64,000 nucleotides of DNA from CAWBLP01 sp963789495. Lineage in GTDB: Bacteria; Pseudomonadota; Alphaproteobacteria; Acetobacterales; Acetobacteraceae. Positions 26,305 to 35,650 of this stretch are shown here, piece by piece. The notes under the pieces were generated by a model. That model ran no database searches and was not told the DNA's origin. It worked only from the letters and a program-made list of their open reading frames with translations. Position 1 is the stretch's first letter. The number at the start of each line of letters is the position of its first letter. Position numbers and translations under genes: made by a program. The stretch covers positions 418,302 through 482,301 of the forward strand of contig CAWBLP010000018.1 in NCBI GenBank assembly GCA_963789495.1, written 5' to 3'.

Positions 26305-27558
26305 TCAAACGCGGCGCTGAATAAGCAGGTCGGCGCGCAGGGCGGCGACCACCTCGTCCCAGGCGCCGCGGCGCCGCTGACGATACAGCGTCATGGTCGG
26401 ATACCACGCCGTGTCGCGGCGGTGGAGGCACCAGCGCCAATCCGGGTTGAACGGCAGCATCAGCCAGACCGGCCGGCCCAGCGCAGCGGCGAGATGCGCG
26501 ACGCCGGTATCCGCTGCGATCACCAGATCGAGTCCGGCGATCAGCGCGGCGGTGTCGGCGTAATCGGTCAGCAGCCGGTCCGGCACCAGAATGTCCGGCG
26601 TGGCCTGAATGGCGGCGCGGTCGGCATCCCGCGCCTCGGTCTGCAACAGCACGAAGCGCGTGTCCGGCACGGCGAGCAGCGGTGCCAGCGTCGTGAACGG
26701 CACCGAGCGGATGGCGTCGCGGGAATGACGCGGATCACCGGAGCAGACGAGGCCGATCCGCAGGCCTGGAAAGGGTGCCAGATAATCGCACCAGCGGGCT
26801 ACGCGATCGGCGGGCGCACGCGGATATGGCACGCAACCCGGCAGCGTGTCGGCATCCAGCAGCAGTGGCAGACTCATCATCGGGCAGGCCAGATCGCAGC
26901 CGGGCACGGGGTCGTTGGGCGTGACGACCGCAATGCCGTCGGTCCGGTTGCGCAACAGCGACAGCAACGCCGTCGGCACCTCCAGTGTCACCCGCGCCGC
27001 GCGCTGGCGCAGCGCCGGCAGGTAGCGCGCGAACTGCACCACGTCGCCGATGCCCTGTTCCGCCATCACCAGCATGTAGCGGCCGCGCGGATCGATGCCC
27101 TGCTGCCAGTGCGGCAGGTCGCGGCGGCGATCGTAATGCCAAGCGGCCATGCTGCGACGCGCCTCGAACTGACGCCAGCCCTCGGACAGATCGAAGTTCA
27201 GCAGCAGCGTGAACGCATAGCTGAATCCGGTGCGGGCGTCCGACGGCCGCAATGTCAGCGCGGCGCGGAACAGCGCGAGCGCATCGGTCAGGCGGTGCTG
27301 CGCAACCAGCGCCTCGCCCAGGTTCGACATTGCATCGACATAGCCGGGCTGCACATAAATCGCATCCCGATAGGCGCGCTCAGCGGCTTCCGGCTGGTCC
27401 GGCATGCAGGCGTTGCCGGCCGCGAGCAGCGCGCCGGCGAGCCGTTGGCGGGTGTCGCTGCAAGCGGGCTGGTTTGCGAGGGCCTGGCGCAACGCCGCGA
27501 TGGTGGTGCCGATTTCCTGAGGCGGGGATGACGCTGCGCCGACCGCCTCACCGGTCAT
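26305..27558 (-). CDS. TPR protein with glycosyltransferase-9-like domain (paralogue)
   Basis: 417 residues, a shorter paralogue of the gene at 23985-25565. About two TPRs (ERAYRDAIYVQPGYVDAMSN, LGEALVAQHRLTDALALF) and then the GT-B domain: SYAFTLLLNFDLSEGWRQFE, LVMAEQGIGDVVQFARYLPAL, LVCSGDPRHSRDAIRSVPF and DLVIAADTGVAHLAAALGRPVW. The shared wording in the same places (EGWRQFEARR, GPPGWLMLPFxPDxRW-like block) shows common origin by duplication. Start at 27558 (MTGEAVG) is a guess; the frame is open to 27717 but that part lacks family similarity. No strong ribosome binding site is seen. Confidence 0.82.
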   Translation of the reverse strand: MTGEAVGAASSPPQEIGTTIAALRQALANQPACSDTRQRLAGALLAAGNACMPDQPEAAERAYRDAIYVQPGYVDAMSNLGEALVAQHRLTDALALFRAALTLRPSDARTGFSYAFTLLLNFDLSEGWRQFEARRSMAAWHYDRRRDLPHWQQGIDPRGRYMLVMAEQGIGDVVQFARYLPALRQRAARVTLEVPTALLSLLRNRTDGIAVVTPNDPVPGCDLACPMMSLPLLLDADTLPGCVPYPRAPADRVARWCDYLAPFPGLRIGLVCSGDPRHSRDAIRSVPFTTLAPLLAVPDTRFVLLQTEARDADRAAIQATPDILVPDRLLTDYADTAALIAGLDLVIAADTGVAHLAAALGRPVWLMLPFNPDWRWCLHRRDTAWYPTMTLYRQRRRGAWDEVVAALRADLLIQRRV

Positions 27559-27732
27559 GGTGCCGCATCGGCTTCGATCATGCCGTCGGGTGCTTCGCTT
27601 CGCAGGACGCAAAATCGGAAACATCGTGGCCGGGACTGGGCTTGCCGTGCGGGCGACCACCTCCCCGGTGAACCTCGGCTGAACCGACCGGCCGGCAGGG
27701 ACCGGCACAGGCGCCAATGAGGCGACACATGA

Positions 27733-28500
27733 TCAGCGGCCCTTCCACACCGGCTTGCGCTTCTCCATGAAGGCCTGCCGAGCTTCCTGTGCGTCCTCGG
27801 TCTTCGACAGCATCACGGTGATGCCCTGCTCGAACCGATAGCCGTCGCGCGCCGGCATGTGCATGGTGGTGTTCATCGACTGCTTGGCATAGCGCATGCC
27901 GATCGGACTCTTGGATGCGATGTCGGCGGCCAGTTTCATCGCCTCCGGCATCAACTGTTCCAACGGCACGCAGCATTCCACCACGCCGGTGCGGTACAGC
28001 TCGTCGGCGGGCACCCGCCAGCCGGTGTAGAACATGCGCCGCGCACGCGACTTGCCGAACAGGGTCTGCAACATGGCGGCGCCACCGGCCAGCCCGACAT
28101 CGATCTCCGGCATGCCGAGTTGCGCGTTGTCGGAACACAGGATGATGTCGCAGCCGGCGACCAGACCGAGGCCCGCGCCGAGCGCCGGGCCGTTGACCGC
28201 GGCGATGACGGGTTTGGCGCATTCGTGGATGGCGTTGAAACACTCGCGCGCCAGGCGGTTGAAATGCCAGTACTCGCCGGGATGATCGGGGTTCGGACGC
28301 TCCTTCATGTCGGCGCCGGCGGAGAACATCCTGCCGGTTCCGGTCAGAATGGCCACGCGCACGTCGTCACGATCGGTGAATGAGTCGAATGTGGTGATCA
28401 GCTCCTGACGGAACTCGGAATTCTGCGCATTCACCGGCGGCCGGTCCATCACGACGGTCGCGACGTAGTCCTGCACCGTCAGTCTGATCGATCCGGCCAT
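27733..28500 (-). CDS. Enoyl-CoA hydratase/isomerase family protein
   Basis: Crotonase-fold protein of 255 residues. Oxyanion-hole segments: FSAGADMKE and GPALGAGLGLVAGCDI; the second catalytic position is Glu in LGMPEIDVGLAGG. The start at 28500 (MAGSIRL) follows GGGGGG; an in-frame ATG 21 bases earlier is less likely. Substrate unknown. Divergent from an acyl-CoA synthetase, with only 76 bases between the starts, which suggests shared control of an acid-activation and hydration pathway. Confidence 0.88.
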   Translation of the reverse strand: MAGSIRLTVQDYVATVVMDRPPVNAQNSEFRQELITTFDSFTDRDDVRVAILTGTGRMFSAGADMKERPNPDHPGEYWHFNRLARECFNAIHECAKPVIAAVNGPALGAGLGLVAGCDIILCSDNAQLGMPEIDVGLAGGAAMLQTLFGKSRARRMFYTGWRVPADELYRTGVVECCVPLEQLMPEAMKLAADIASKSPIGMRYAKQSMNTTMHMPARDGYRFEQGITVMLSKTEDAQEARQAFMEKRKPVWKGR

Positions 28501-28576
28501 CACGCACCCCCCGATTGGCAATCCTTCTGGCGGTGACTTACGCTAGGGCAAACTGGCCTGCAAGGAAGGGACGTCC

Positions 28577-30217
28577 GTGTCGATCTTCGAGCAAGATCTG
28601 GAACGCCGACCGGCGAACCATGTGCCGCTGTCGCCGGTGTCCTTCCTGCTGCGTGCCGCGCGCATCTACGGACCCCGGGTCGCGGTGATCCACGGCGAAC
28701 GCCGCTACAGCTATGCGCAGTTCCTGGAGCGGTCGCGTCGGCTGGCGTCGGCGCTGGCGCAATCCGGCATCGGCAAGGGCGACACGGTCGCGATCATGGC
28801 GGCGAACATCCCGGAGATGCTGGAAGCGCATTACGCGGTGCCGATGCTGGGGGCAGTGCTGTGCTCGATCAACATCAGGCTGGACGCCGCTGCGGTCGGC
28901 TTCATCCTGCAGCACTCGGAAGCCAAGGCCGTGCTGGTGGATCGCGAGTTTTCCACCGTCATGGCGCAGGCGCTGGCCGGATCGCAGCAGCGCCTGCTGG
29001 TGGTGGATATCGATGATCCGCAGGCGCCTGCCGGCGAGCGGATCGGCGGTGTCGACTATGAGTCTTTCATCGCCGGCGGCGATGCGGCATTTCCGGTGGG
29101 ACTGCCGGAGGATGAATGGCAGGCGATCGCACTGGGCTATACCTCCGGCACCACCGGCAATCCCAAAGGTGTCGTCGCGCATCATCGCGGCGCGTATCTG
29201 AATGCCTGCGCCAATGCACTGACCTTCGGGCTGTCACCGCGCAGCGTGTATCTGTGGACGCTGCCGATGTTCCATTGCAACGGCTGGACCTATACCTGGG
29301 CGGTGACGCTGGCGGGCGGCACGCATGTCTGCCTGCGCCGGGTCGATCCGGCGGACATCTTCGCCGCGATCGCGGAGCATGGCGTGACGCATATGTGCGG
29401 CGCACCGGTGGTGCTGTCGATTCTGATCCACGCGCCGGAGACTGTGCGCCGACGCCCCGCGCAAGCGGTGCAGATCGCCACCGGCGGTGCCGCGCCGCCC
29501 TCCACGGTGATCGCGCAGATGGAGGCGCTGGGATTCGCGGTCACGCATCTGTACGGGCTGACCGAGACCTATGGCCCGTCGACCGTGTGCCTGTGGCAGC
29601 CGGGACTGGAGGAACTGCCGATCGAACAGAAGGCCGCCTTCATGGCGCGGCAGGGCGTGCAGACGCCGATGATCGAGGAGGTTTCCGTGCTCGACCCGGC
29701 CACGATGCAGCCTGTGCCTGCGGACGGCGCGACCATTGGCGAGCTGATGCTGCGCGGCAACACGGTGATGAAAGGCTACCTCAAGAACCCCAGCGCGACG
29801 GACGAGGCATTCGCCGGCGGCTGGTTCCATTCCGGCGATCTCGCGGTGATGCACCCGGATGGATATGTGGAAATCAAGGATCGGGCGAAGGACATCATCA
29901 TCTCCGGCGGCGAGAATATTTCGTCGCTGGAAGTCGAGGAAATTCTCTACCAGCATCCCGCCGTGATGGAAGCCGCCGTCGTTGCCCGTCCGGACGAAAG
30001 ATGGGGCGAGACGCCGCAGGCTTTCGTGACCTTGAAGCCCGGCGCTGCACCGGTGAGCGAAGCGGACCTCATCGCATGGTGCCGCAGCCATCTCGCGCAT
30101 TACAAATGCCCGCGCTTCGTGTCGTTCGGAACGCTGCCGAAGACCTCGACCGGCAAGATCCAGAAATTCGAATTGCGCGAGCAAACCCGGCGCACCGCTT
30201 CCGCACCCATCGGATAG
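28577..30217 (+). CDS. Acyl-CoA synthetase (AMP-forming)
   Basis: ANL-superfamily ligase that activates a carboxylic acid to its CoA thioester through an acyl-AMP. Motifs: P-loop YTSGTTGNPKGV (about 191), substrate/AMP block YGLTETYGPST, hinge region GDLAVMHPDGYVEIKDRAKDIIISGGENIS, and the catalytic Lys in PKTSTGKIQKFELR. 546 residues, medium/long-chain type. The GTG start at 28577 has AAGGAAGGG about 6 bases upstream. Convergent with addB. Confidence 0.9.
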   Translation: MSIFEQDLERRPANHVPLSPVSFLLRAARIYGPRVAVIHGERRYSYAQFLERSRRLASALAQSGIGKGDTVAIMAANIPEMLEAHYAVPMLGAVLCSINIRLDAAAVGFILQHSEAKAVLVDREFSTVMAQALAGSQQRLLVVDIDDPQAPAGERIGGVDYESFIAGGDAAFPVGLPEDEWQAIALGYTSGTTGNPKGVVAHHRGAYLNACANALTFGLSPRSVYLWTLPMFHCNGWTYTWAVTLAGGTHVCLRRVDPADIFAAIAEHGVTHMCGAPVVLSILIHAPETVRRRPAQAVQIATGGAAPPSTVIAQMEALGFAVTHLYGLTETYGPSTVCLWQPGLEELPIEQKAAFMARQGVQTPMIEEVSVLDPATMQPVPADGATIGELMLRGNTVMKGYLKNPSATDEAFAGGWFHSGDLAVMHPDGYVEIKDRAKDIIISGGENISSLEVEEILYQHPAVMEAAVVARPDERWGETPQAFVTLKPGAAPVSEADLIAWCRSHLAHYKCPRFVSFGTLPKTSTGKIQKFELREQTRRTASAPIG

Positions 30218-30238
30218 GCCGGCCAGCCGGCGGCGCTC

Positions 30239-33190
30239 TCATGCTTCCTCTCCCGCGGCGGCCCACTCCGCGACACGCGCGAGCTGCACGTAATCGGAAA
30301 AGCGCGGCGCCCGCCCGGGATGCGGGTGCGACAGGTAGCAGCGCCCCGGCTGGTCGTAGATATCGATCAGCGCGGCGAGGCTTTGCCTTGCGTCCTGAAT
30401 CGCCGCCGCAATGGCCGCCGCGTCGCCCTTGAACAGTGACCGCAATTCCCCGGCCTGGAAACCGCCGGTCAGGTGCCAATAGGTCAGCTCCGCCGCCGTT
30501 CCCGCCAGCGCGCGCCCGAATGCGCCCGCCTCCGCCATCGCGGCTTCCAGCAGCAGTTGCGGCGCCAGCCCGGCATCGACCTCCTTCTGGGAAGGCGGCG
30601 TGCCGGTCTTGTAGTCCAGGATGGCGAGCGTGCCGTCAGGCCGGCGCTCGATCCGATCGGCACGCCCGACCAGGTCGAATGCGCCGCCGTCCCGCGCGAG
30701 GCTCCAGCGCCCGTCCACCTCCGGCGCAATCGTCACCGGCGCGTGCACGCTGCGGCGGCCGGTCTCGGTCTCGGCGACCCAGTCGGCAATCCGCTCCAGC
30801 CGCGGCGCCCACCAGGCAACCAGCGCCGGGCGCAGCTTTGCCTCGGCCAGCGCCCGCGCCAGTGCGGCCCGCAGCGCGCGCTCCGCATTGGGCGGCCAGC
30901 GGTCGCGATGCTCCTCCAGGAACAGCCGAAGTCCGTGATGCACCAGCGAGCCGTAATCCGCCGCATCGGTCGCCTCGTCCAAGGGACGCAGGGCGCGCAG
31001 CCGCAGCACATGCCTGGCATAGATCGCGTAGGGATCGCGCAGCCAGGTCTCCACCTCGGTCACGCTGAGCCGGCGCGGACGCAGCGGGAGCGGCGGGCAG
31101 GGACGCGGCGGCGGCACCGGCCGCGATCCACCGAGCGGCTGGTCCAGCCCGCGCGTCCATTCCACCGCCGGATGCTCAGCCAGCGACGCCCCCTGCCCGG
31201 CCAGCATCATGTCCAGCCGGGTGAGCCAGCGGGCCGGCACCGCCGGGGCACCGTCGCGACGGGCGGGACAGGACAGCACAACCTGACGCGCCGCACAGGC
31301 ACTGGCCAGGAAGTCGTGGGCCGCCTGGCCAACCGCCTCCTCCGGCGACGGCAGCCCCACCGCGGTCCGCATCGGCCGCGACAGCCAGGGGCCGGGGTCG
31401 GTGGCAGGCGGCCAGACGCCTTCCACCAGCCCGCCGAGCACCAGGACGTCTGGGGTTTGCAGCCGCGCCTCCAGCAGGCCCCAGATAAACACGCGCGGGT
31501 GTTCCCGCTGGTCGGAGCGCCCGCGCAGCGCCCGCCGGCTGCGCACCACGGCGCCTTCCAGCATCGCGTCCAGCAGACCCGCCAGCACGGCACGCGGCTG
31601 GTCCGGCAGCATCGGCAGCGCGTCCTGCAACGCGGCGAGCGCGGTGGCGAGGGCGTCACCCTCCTCCCCGGCCCAGAGCCGCGCCGGACCGCCAGCTTCG
31701 TCCGTCGCCGCCAGGGCCTCCGCCGCCTCGATCAGCGCGGCGAGGGCCTGCACCGGCGCCACTTCCACCGAAGCCGCGATGCGCAGGGCCGGTGCCAGGC
31801 AGCGTTCCAGCCGTTGCAGCAGATCGGCGGCCTGCGGGGCCGATGGTGCCTTGTCGAGCGCCAGACGCAGCCCGGAGAGCCCGGAGGCCGGACGCGGCCC
31901 ACGCAGGCAGGCGCGTTCCAGCGCTCTGGCCGCGGATCGGCAGGCGGCAGGCGACAATCCGGCCGCCGCCAGCGGATGCTTCAGCAGCGCCAGCAGCGGC
32001 ACCGGCGCCAGTTCCTCCGCCACCGCACGGGCCAGCAGGCGCAGGAACACGGCCTGGGGCGTATCGGCGAGCTTCTCGCCAGCGCTGTCATCGGCCACCA
32101 CGCCGTAGCGCAGCAGTTCGGCGGCGACGCGGCCGGCCAGGGCGCGGTCGGGCGTGACCAGGGCGGCTTGCTGCCCAGGGGTCTGCAGCGCGTCGCGCAG
32201 CACCAGGGCGATCGCGGCGGCTTCCTCCTGCTGGTCGGAGGGGGACAGGCGCGACAGGCCGTCGATCGCGGGCGGGATCGGCTGCTGCCAGGCTTGCAGC
32301 GCCGCGGCCGGCAACAATGCGCGATTGAGCATCGAGAAGCGGGCGCCGGCCGTGGCCGCGGTCTGCGCCGCCGGCCAGGGCTGCACATCGCCCCGCCGCA
32401 CATCCAGTTCCGCCAGCAGGCGGCGCAACCCGGCCTGCGGATGGGAGTCATCCAGCCCCGCCCAGGTCTCCTCGCCGAGTGCCAGATCGAGCGCGGGCAG
32501 CACCACCTCTCCCCGTGGCAGCCGCGCAACCACCCGCAGCAGTCGCGCCACCGCGGGAATGCCGGCGGTGGTGCCGGCGACCAGCACCGGATCGTCCGGC
32601 GGAGTGCGCTGCCAGGCCTCCGCCTGCGCCTGCAGCAGCGCCACCTGGCGGGCAGCCGGATTGGCCAGGCCATTATCGGCCAGCCAGTCCGGCCAGGCCT
32701 CGGTGACCACGTGCAGGAACTGCAGCGTCTGCCGCCAATGCGCGGCATAGGCAGGATCGGCGGCGTCCGGCAGCCGGACCGAGAGATCGATCTCGGCGCG
32801 TTCGGCCTCGTCCATCAGCGAGGCCAGCTCGGTGGCCAGGCGCCAGGCGCGATCGGCGGTGCGCGGCGCGCCATCCCGACCGCGCAGCGCCAGGATCAGC
32901 CGGGTCAAAGCCGCCAGTCGCTGCGCCGGCTCCACCGCCGGCGGCAGGTCCAACGCCCCCGCCATTGCCAGCGGCACCTCGTCCAGCGCGCCCAGCGCGG
33001 TCACCCGCGGCAGCAGCAGCGGTCGACCCTCGGAGACCCGCAGGAAGGCATCCACCATGGAACGGGCGGCGCGGCGTGTGGGCAGCAGGATCAGCCCGCG
33101 CGACCGGGCCAGCGGATCATCGGTCCGCGCCAGCCAGGCCGACGCGATCGCGTCCATGAACGGCACGTCCGGCGGGATGTGGAACAGGTT
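30239..33190 (-). CDS. addB: Double-strand break repair protein AddB (alphaproteobacterial type)
   Basis: Subunit of the AddAB helicase-nuclease that processes DNA double-strand ends for RecA. 983 residues. The N-terminal part is a degenerate UvrD-like domain lacking a clear Walker A, with LILLPTRRAARSM near the start, as usual for alphaproteobacterial AddB. The C-terminal PD-(D/E)XK nuclease has GSLVHHGLRLFLEEH, GRADRIERRPDGTLAILDYKTG (catalytic Asp and DYK) and a final Gln/Tyr-containing block. The GTG start at 33190 overlaps the murU stop (GTGA); the ATG-initiated frame to 33271 runs into murU. addA, which normally follows, is not here. Confidence 0.92.
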   Translation of the reverse strand, partial: NLFHIPPDVPFMDAIASAWLARTDDPLARSRGLILLPTRRAARSMVDAFLRVSEGRPLLLPRVTALGALDEVPLAMAGALDLPPAVEPAQRLAALTRLILALRGRDGAPRTADRAWRLATELASLMDEAERAEIDLSVRLPDAADPAYAAHWRQTLQFLHVVTEAWPDWLADNGLANPAARQVALLQAQAEAWQRTPPDDPVLVAGTTAGIPAVARLLRVVARLPRGEVVLPALDLALGEETWAGLDDSHPQAGLRRLLAELDVRRGDVQPWPAAQTAATAGARFSMLNRALLPAAALQAWQQPIPPAIDGLSRLSPSDQQEEAAAIALVLRDALQTPGQQAALVTPDRALAGRVAAELLRYGVVADDSAGEKLADTPQAVFLRLLARAVAEELAPVPLLALLKHPLAAAGLSPAACRSAARALERACLRGPRPASGLSGLRLALDKAPSAPQAADLLQRLERCLAPALRIAASVEVAPVQALAALIEAAEALAATDEAGGPARLWAGEEGDALATALAALQDALPMLPDQPRAVLAGLLDAMLEGAVVRSRRALRGRSDQREHPRVFIWGLLEARLQTPDVLVLGGLVEGVWPPATDPGPWLSRPMRTAVGLPSPEEAVGQAAHDFLASACAARQVVLSCPARRDGAPAVPARWLTRLDMMLAGQGASLAEHPAVEWTRGLDQPLGGSRPVPPPRPCPPLPLRPRRLSVTEVETWLRDPYAIYARHVLRLRALRPLDEATDAADYGSLVHHGLRLFLEEHRDRWPPNAERALRAALARALAEAKLRPALVAWWAPRLERIADWVAETETGRRSVHAPVTIAPEVDGRWSLARDGGAFDLVGRADRIERRPDGTLAILDYKTGTPPSQKEVDAGLAPQLLLEAAMAEAGAFGRALAGTAAELTYWHLTGGFQAGELRSLFKGDAAAIAAAIQDARQSLAALIDIYDQPGRCYLSHPHPGRAPRFSDYVQLARVAEWAAAGEEA

Positions 33191-33924
33191 CACCGCGTCT
33201 CGCCGGTGCGCCGCTCGTGCAGCATGGACTCCGCCTCGCACAGATCCGGCGGGGTGGACAGATGGAACCATAGCCCGTCATGCACCACTGCGCGCAGCCT
33301 GCCGGCGGCGAGCGCGTGATCCCAGGCGAGGTTCATGCTGAATGCGCCCTCCGGCGTGCCGGCCAGCAAGGCGGGGCTGATCAGTTGCACGCCGGCGTAG
33401 ATATAGGGCACCACCTCGCGCTCACGGCGGCGGCGCAGGCGCCCCCAGGCGTCCAGTGCGAAATCACCCAACCCGACCTCGGCCTGCACCTGGAAGGTCC
33501 GATGCACCAGCAGCACGCCGTCCACCGCGGTATCGAACGCCTCGGCCAGCCGGGTCAGCGCCGGACGCGGCCCGTCCAGCCAGAACGCGTCGCCATTCAC
33601 CACGTAGAATGGTGCGTCACCCAGCAGGCCCAGCGCCGCACGCACGCCGCCGCCGGTCTCCAGCAGCGTTTCCTCGCGGCGCAGGATGGTGGCGGGCGGC
33701 ACCGCGGCGCGGGCCTGCAGATGCGCCGCCAGCCGGTCGGCCTGCCAGAACGCGTTCACCACCACGGTCTCCACCCCGACCTCCGCCAGCCGGTCCAGCG
33801 CATGGTCCAGCAGCGGCTTGCCGCCCAGCGGCAGCAATGGCTTGGGCGTCGATTCGGTGAGCGGACGCATGCGCGTGCCCCGGCCGGCGGCCAGCACCAT
33901 GGCGGTGCGCGGACGGATGCTCAT
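33190..33924 (-). CDS. murU: N-acetylmuramate alpha-1-phosphate uridylyltransferase (MurU-like)
   Basis: Nucleotidyltransferase that converts MurNAc-1-phosphate to UDP-MurNAc in the anabolic peptidoglycan recycling route that bypasses MurA (and so gives fosfomycin tolerance). Signature MVLAAGRGTRMRPLTESTPKPLLPLGGKPLL at residues 9-39 and the metal-binding YVVNGDAFWLDGP. 244 residues. The ATG at 33924 overlaps the stop of amgK. Co-occurrence with an AmgK-type kinase supports the recycling role over other sugar nucleotidyltransferases. Confidence 0.9.
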   Translation of the reverse strand: MSIRPRTAMVLAAGRGTRMRPLTESTPKPLLPLGGKPLLDHALDRLAEVGVETVVVNAFWQADRLAAHLQARAAVPPATILRREETLLETGGGVRAALGLLGDAPFYVVNGDAFWLDGPRPALTRLAEAFDTAVDGVLLVHRTFQVQAEVGLGDFALDAWGRLRRRREREVVPYIYAGVQLISPALLAGTPEGAFSMNLAWDHALAAGRLRAVVHDGLWFHLSTPPDLCEAESMLHERRTGETR

Positions 33925-35018
33925 GCGGTGAATCCCTTCGGGTTGGCACGCAGCTCGGGCGGGATCCAGCGGTCCATGGCAGCCGCCAGCGGCGCGACGG
34001 CGGGATGGCGCAGCGCGGCCGCGAGCAGGCGCCAGGTGCGCGGCCCGTAGGCGAGGTAGTGCCGCCGGCCGTCTCGTTGCGCAAGCCGCACCCATTGGCA
34101 GGCGACGCGCAAATGGCGTTGCGCGGCACAGACGGCGAAGCCGGTGCGGAGTGCAGCCGCGTCCAGCTCGGGTCGCGCGGCCAGATAGCGGTCGAGCGCC
34201 CGGTCCGCCAGCGGAGCCGAAATGTCCCGGCGCGCATCCTGCAGCAGCGAGACCAGGTCGTAGGCGGGGTGGCCGATGGCGGCACCCTGGAAGTCCAGCA
34301 CGCCGATGCGGTGGACCCCGGCCCGGTCGGGCAGCCAGAGCAGGTTGCCGGCAAAGTAGTCGCGATGGGTGAAGCCGCTGGGTCCGCCTGCGACCGGGGC
34401 GAGCATGGTGGCGAGGGCGGTGGCGAAGTCGTCCCGAGCCGCCGCGGGCGCCGGCGCGTCGAATGTCGCCGGCCACCACCAGTCGAGCAGCGTGCCGAGC
34501 GCGGTCTGCGCCATGACGGCGGCGTCCCAGGCGGGGAGATCGGCTGGGGGCGCGGCGCGCTGCATGACGACCAGCACGTCCACCGCGGCGTCGAGCAGGC
34601 TGGCCGGCTCCGCCATGAAGCCGGTCGAGTGGCCGAGGGCCGCGCCGTTCTCCCCTGCCCCGTTGCGCAGCAGGACGGGCGGGGACGGCAGGTCGAACGA
34701 GCCGGCATCGAACAGCGTGGACAGCAGCGCGTCGCCCAGGTCTTCCTCCAGCACCAGCCCGTTTTCGGCATCGGCGGCGAAGATCTTCGGCACCGACAGG
34801 CCCAGCCGGGCGAGATGCGTGGCGATGCGCAGGAACGGCCGCACGTCTTCGGGCGCCGGGGCGTCCATCAGCACGGCCGGCCGGGGACCATCGACCAGGC
34901 GCAGATAGCGGCGAAAGCTCGCATCCTGCGCCAGCGGGGCGGCCTGCGCCTGGCCGTAGCCGTGGCGGGCCAGAAATCCGTCGATCAGGTCCGTGCGCGT
35001 CATATCCGTGCGCGTCAT
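33921..35018 (-). CDS. amgK: Anomeric MurNAc/GlcNAc kinase (AmgK-like)
   Basis: Aminoglycoside-phosphotransferase-fold kinase that phosphorylates MurNAc at C1 for MurU. Kinase motifs: GFTHRDYFAGNLLW (Brenner motif H-x-D-x4-N) and IGVLDFQGAAIGHPAYDLVSLLQDAR (DFxxA, metal Asp). 365 residues. The coding start is duplicated: ATGACGCGCACGGAT occurs twice in tandem, giving ATG at 35018 and 35003. The first overlaps the tsaE stop. Confidence 0.88.
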   Translation of the reverse strand: MTRTDMTRTDLIDGFLARHGYGQAQAAPLAQDASFRRYLRLVDGPRPAVLMDAPAPEDVRPFLRIATHLARLGLSVPKIFAADAENGLVLEEDLGDALLSTLFDAGSFDLPSPPVLLRNGAGENGAALGHSTGFMAEPASLLDAAVDVLVVMQRAAPPADLPAWDAAVMAQTALGTLLDWWWPATFDAPAPAAARDDFATALATMLAPVAGGPSGFTHRDYFAGNLLWLPDRAGVHRIGVLDFQGAAIGHPAYDLVSLLQDARRDISAPLADRALDRYLAARPELDAAALRTGFAVCAAQRHLRVACQWVRLAQRDGRRHYLAYGPRTWRLLAAALRHPAVAPLAAAMDRWIPPELRANPKGFTA

Positions 35019-35458
35019 GCCAGGCGTTCGATCCGATCCGGCCAGCCGGTCAGGGTGGCGCGGCGGGCGTCCTCGCGGACCGGCTCCAGCGTCACGCACA
35101 GCGCCTCCGGCGGGCGCAGCGCGCCGAGCCGGTCGGGCCATTCCACCAGGGCGATGTCGTCACAGGCCTCGTCCCAGCCCAGTTCGGCCAGCGCGTCCGG
35201 CCCGTCCAACCGCCACAGATCGAAATGATGCACCGGACCCAGCCGCGTGTCGTAGCTCTGCACCAAGGTAAAGGTCGGGCTCGGCACTTCCAGCCCGGGA
35301 TCGCCCGCGGCCACCCGCAGGAACGCCCGTGCGAACGCGGTCTTGCCCGCCCCCAACGGGCCGTCGAGCAGAATGGCGTCCCCCGGGCGCGCCAGGGCGC
35401 AGACCGCGGCGGCAAGGCGTTCGGTTGCGGTCAGGTCGGGAAGCTCGATCAGGCGCAT
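35015..35458 (-). CDS. tsaE: tRNA threonylcarbamoyladenosine biosynthesis ATPase TsaE
   Basis: ATPase of the TsaBDE complex that makes t6A37 in ANN-decoding tRNAs. Walker A LDGPLGAGKTAFARAFL, the family block VPSPTFTLVQ, and the Walker B-like LWRLDGPDALAELGWDE ... ALVEWPDRLG. 147 residues. First gene of tsaE-amgK-murU-addB, all overlapping, a known alphaproteobacterial order. The start is uncertain between 35458 (MRLIELP) and in-frame ATGs at 35473 and 35482. Confidence 0.92.
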   Translation of the reverse strand: MRLIELPDLTATERLAAAVCALARPGDAILLDGPLGAGKTAFARAFLRVAAGDPGLEVPSPTFTLVQSYDTRLGPVHHFDLWRLDGPDALAELGWDEACDDIALVEWPDRLGALRPPEALCVTLEPVREDARRATLTGWPDRIERLA

Positions 35459-35650
35459 TGCGGCGGCTCGCATCAGGACCAATCTGCCGCAGAGGTGGCG
35501 GTCGGGACAACCGATCCGATGACGGCCGCGGGAAAGCGGCAGGGCGGATCATGGCGTCCCGCATCGCCCGGCGGATAGAATGCACCCATCCGGCCAGCGG
35601 CCCTGTCCCGAGGGGTGCCGCCCGGCCGACAGGTATCGAGGAGACAAGAC

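Noticed and set aside
30473..33319. A 948-codon plus-strand frame opposite addB
   Set aside because: Shadow of addB with low-complexity Arg/Gln/Gly content and no motifs; addB is clearly coding on the minus strand.
35465..35650. Possible extra gene between tsaE and msrB
   Set aside because: Frames here are short and without family resemblance; the stretch fits a divergent promoter region plus the msrB ribosome binding site.
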